A stretch of DNA of 5,982 nucleotides, taken from positions 1-5,982 of the forward strand of contig DAOQAY010000161.1 of assembly GCA_035354435.1 (NCBI GenBank), in the 5' to 3' direction. A program made the translations under genes and the position numbers. Under the pieces are notes generated by a model, which saw only the letters and a list, made by a program, of their open reading frames with translations, did not search any database and was not told the DNA's origin. This document shows positions 5,668 through 5,982 of this stretch, piece by piece (position 1 is the first letter of the stretch; every line of letters starts with the position of its first letter). The DNA comes from JAKLDO01 sp035354435. Its GTDB lineage: Bacteria > UBP6 > UBA1177.

Positions 5668-5982
5668 CCCCCCTTAAGTCGATTATAATACTAAAATCGA
5701 TGATCTCCTCCCGCTGCACCTCCAGAAATGCGGCAATGGTCTCTTTGATTTTAACAGGTATTTCGCTCAGCGAGTAGGGATGGCCATCGATATCGGTAAT
5801 TGTCAGCCGGTCGTGTATAAGCAGTCCGTATTTCATTTTAAAGTAGGAGAGCGATTCGTTCAGAAGGGGTAAAAGTGGTTTCATGTGCTCATAGAAATCC
5901 TTACTGCATTTGGAAGCACATGTCATCTGTTCAATTACAGAATGTTTTTTCTTTGTTTTAAGGGAGAGTCTGTATTTTTCAA
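5657..5982 (-). CDS. Unrecognised ORF running off the right edge (5'-partial)
   Basis: On the minus strand the frame is open from the window edge (first full codon at 5980) through ATG 5926 to TAA at 5657-5659, giving 107 visible residues beginning 'EKYRLSLKTKKKHSVIEQM'. It may start beyond the window; ATG 5926 is only an internal candidate, with no clear ribosome binding site. The visible part has a basic start, an amphipathic helical stretch around 'EHMKPLLPLLNESLSYFKMK', a short beta-like segment 'LTITDIDGHPYSL', another helix 'VKIKETIAAFLEVQREE' and a short tail. No catalytic motif or signal peptide is seen and I do not recognise the family. It overlaps by 11 bases the TTG of the downstream HTH gene, as in a co-transcribed pair. 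Two of its lines counted by hand (5701-5820) are about 48-50% GC, above the roughly 37-43% counted in the left-hand genes, which hints at a different origin. Confidence 0.5.
   Translation of the reverse strand, partial: EKYRLSLKTKKKHSVIEQMTCASKCSKDFYEHMKPLLPLLNESLSYFKMKYGLLIHDRLTITDIDGHPYSLSEIPVKIKETIAAFLEVQREEIIDFSIIIDLRGVAT

Noticed and set aside
1..5982. CRISPR array, tRNA/rRNA genes, defence or toxin-antitoxin system
   Set aside because: No spaced direct repeats, cloverleaf or rRNA-like conserved blocks, and no nuclease, toxin or effector motifs were seen on either strand.

Overview
The window looks like a piece of chromosome from a Gram-negative bacterium, probably a short metagenomic contig with both ends cut inside genes. 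GC is moderate: lines counted by hand inside the left-hand genes give about 37-43%. Gram-negative character rests on an outer-membrane beta-barrel protein, a lipoprotein and Mpl, a murein-recycling ligase. The first two proteins (an FGE-like protein with a 'QLCQNAGVC' segment and a lipoprotein with an acidic Asp/Ser-rich linker and a 'DMDIHLVRPDG' C-terminal domain) resemble families I associate with Myxococcota and related former delta-proteobacteria. That placement is tentative and comes from memory of the families.

Layout: (1) 2-640 (+), the 3' part of a sulfatase-modifying-factor-like (FGE-sulfatase fold) protein. (2) 661-2406 (+), a 581-residue multidomain lipoprotein. (3) 2413-3189 (+), uppP, undecaprenyl-diphosphatase, 6 bp downstream. 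Genes 1-3 are packed like an operon. (4) A near-consensus sigma70-type promoter at 3208-3236 starts a new unit. (5) 3265-4521 (+), a signal-peptide-bearing outer-membrane beta-barrel protein of unknown function. (6) 4563-about 5490 (+), mpl, broken by an in-frame TAA at 5223-5225 and cut off before its C-terminal ligase domain. (7) From about 5464 to the end, the minus strand carries a truncated helix-turn-helix (excisionase/MerR-like) protein of a type common on Bacteroidota mobile elements, preceded by an unrecognised ORF that runs off the window.

Genes 1-6 share an envelope theme: two exported proteins, lipid-carrier recycling, an outer-membrane barrel and peptidoglycan recycling. This is more likely ordinary housekeeping plus lineage-specific surface proteins than a dedicated new system. 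The most notable point is the right end, where mpl and the minus-strand HTH gene both lose their 3' parts at the same place (about 5464-5490). That fits a recombination breakpoint or an assembly chimera better than a clean insertion. I see no convincing rRNA, tRNA, CRISPR array, insertion-sequence ends or intrinsic terminator.
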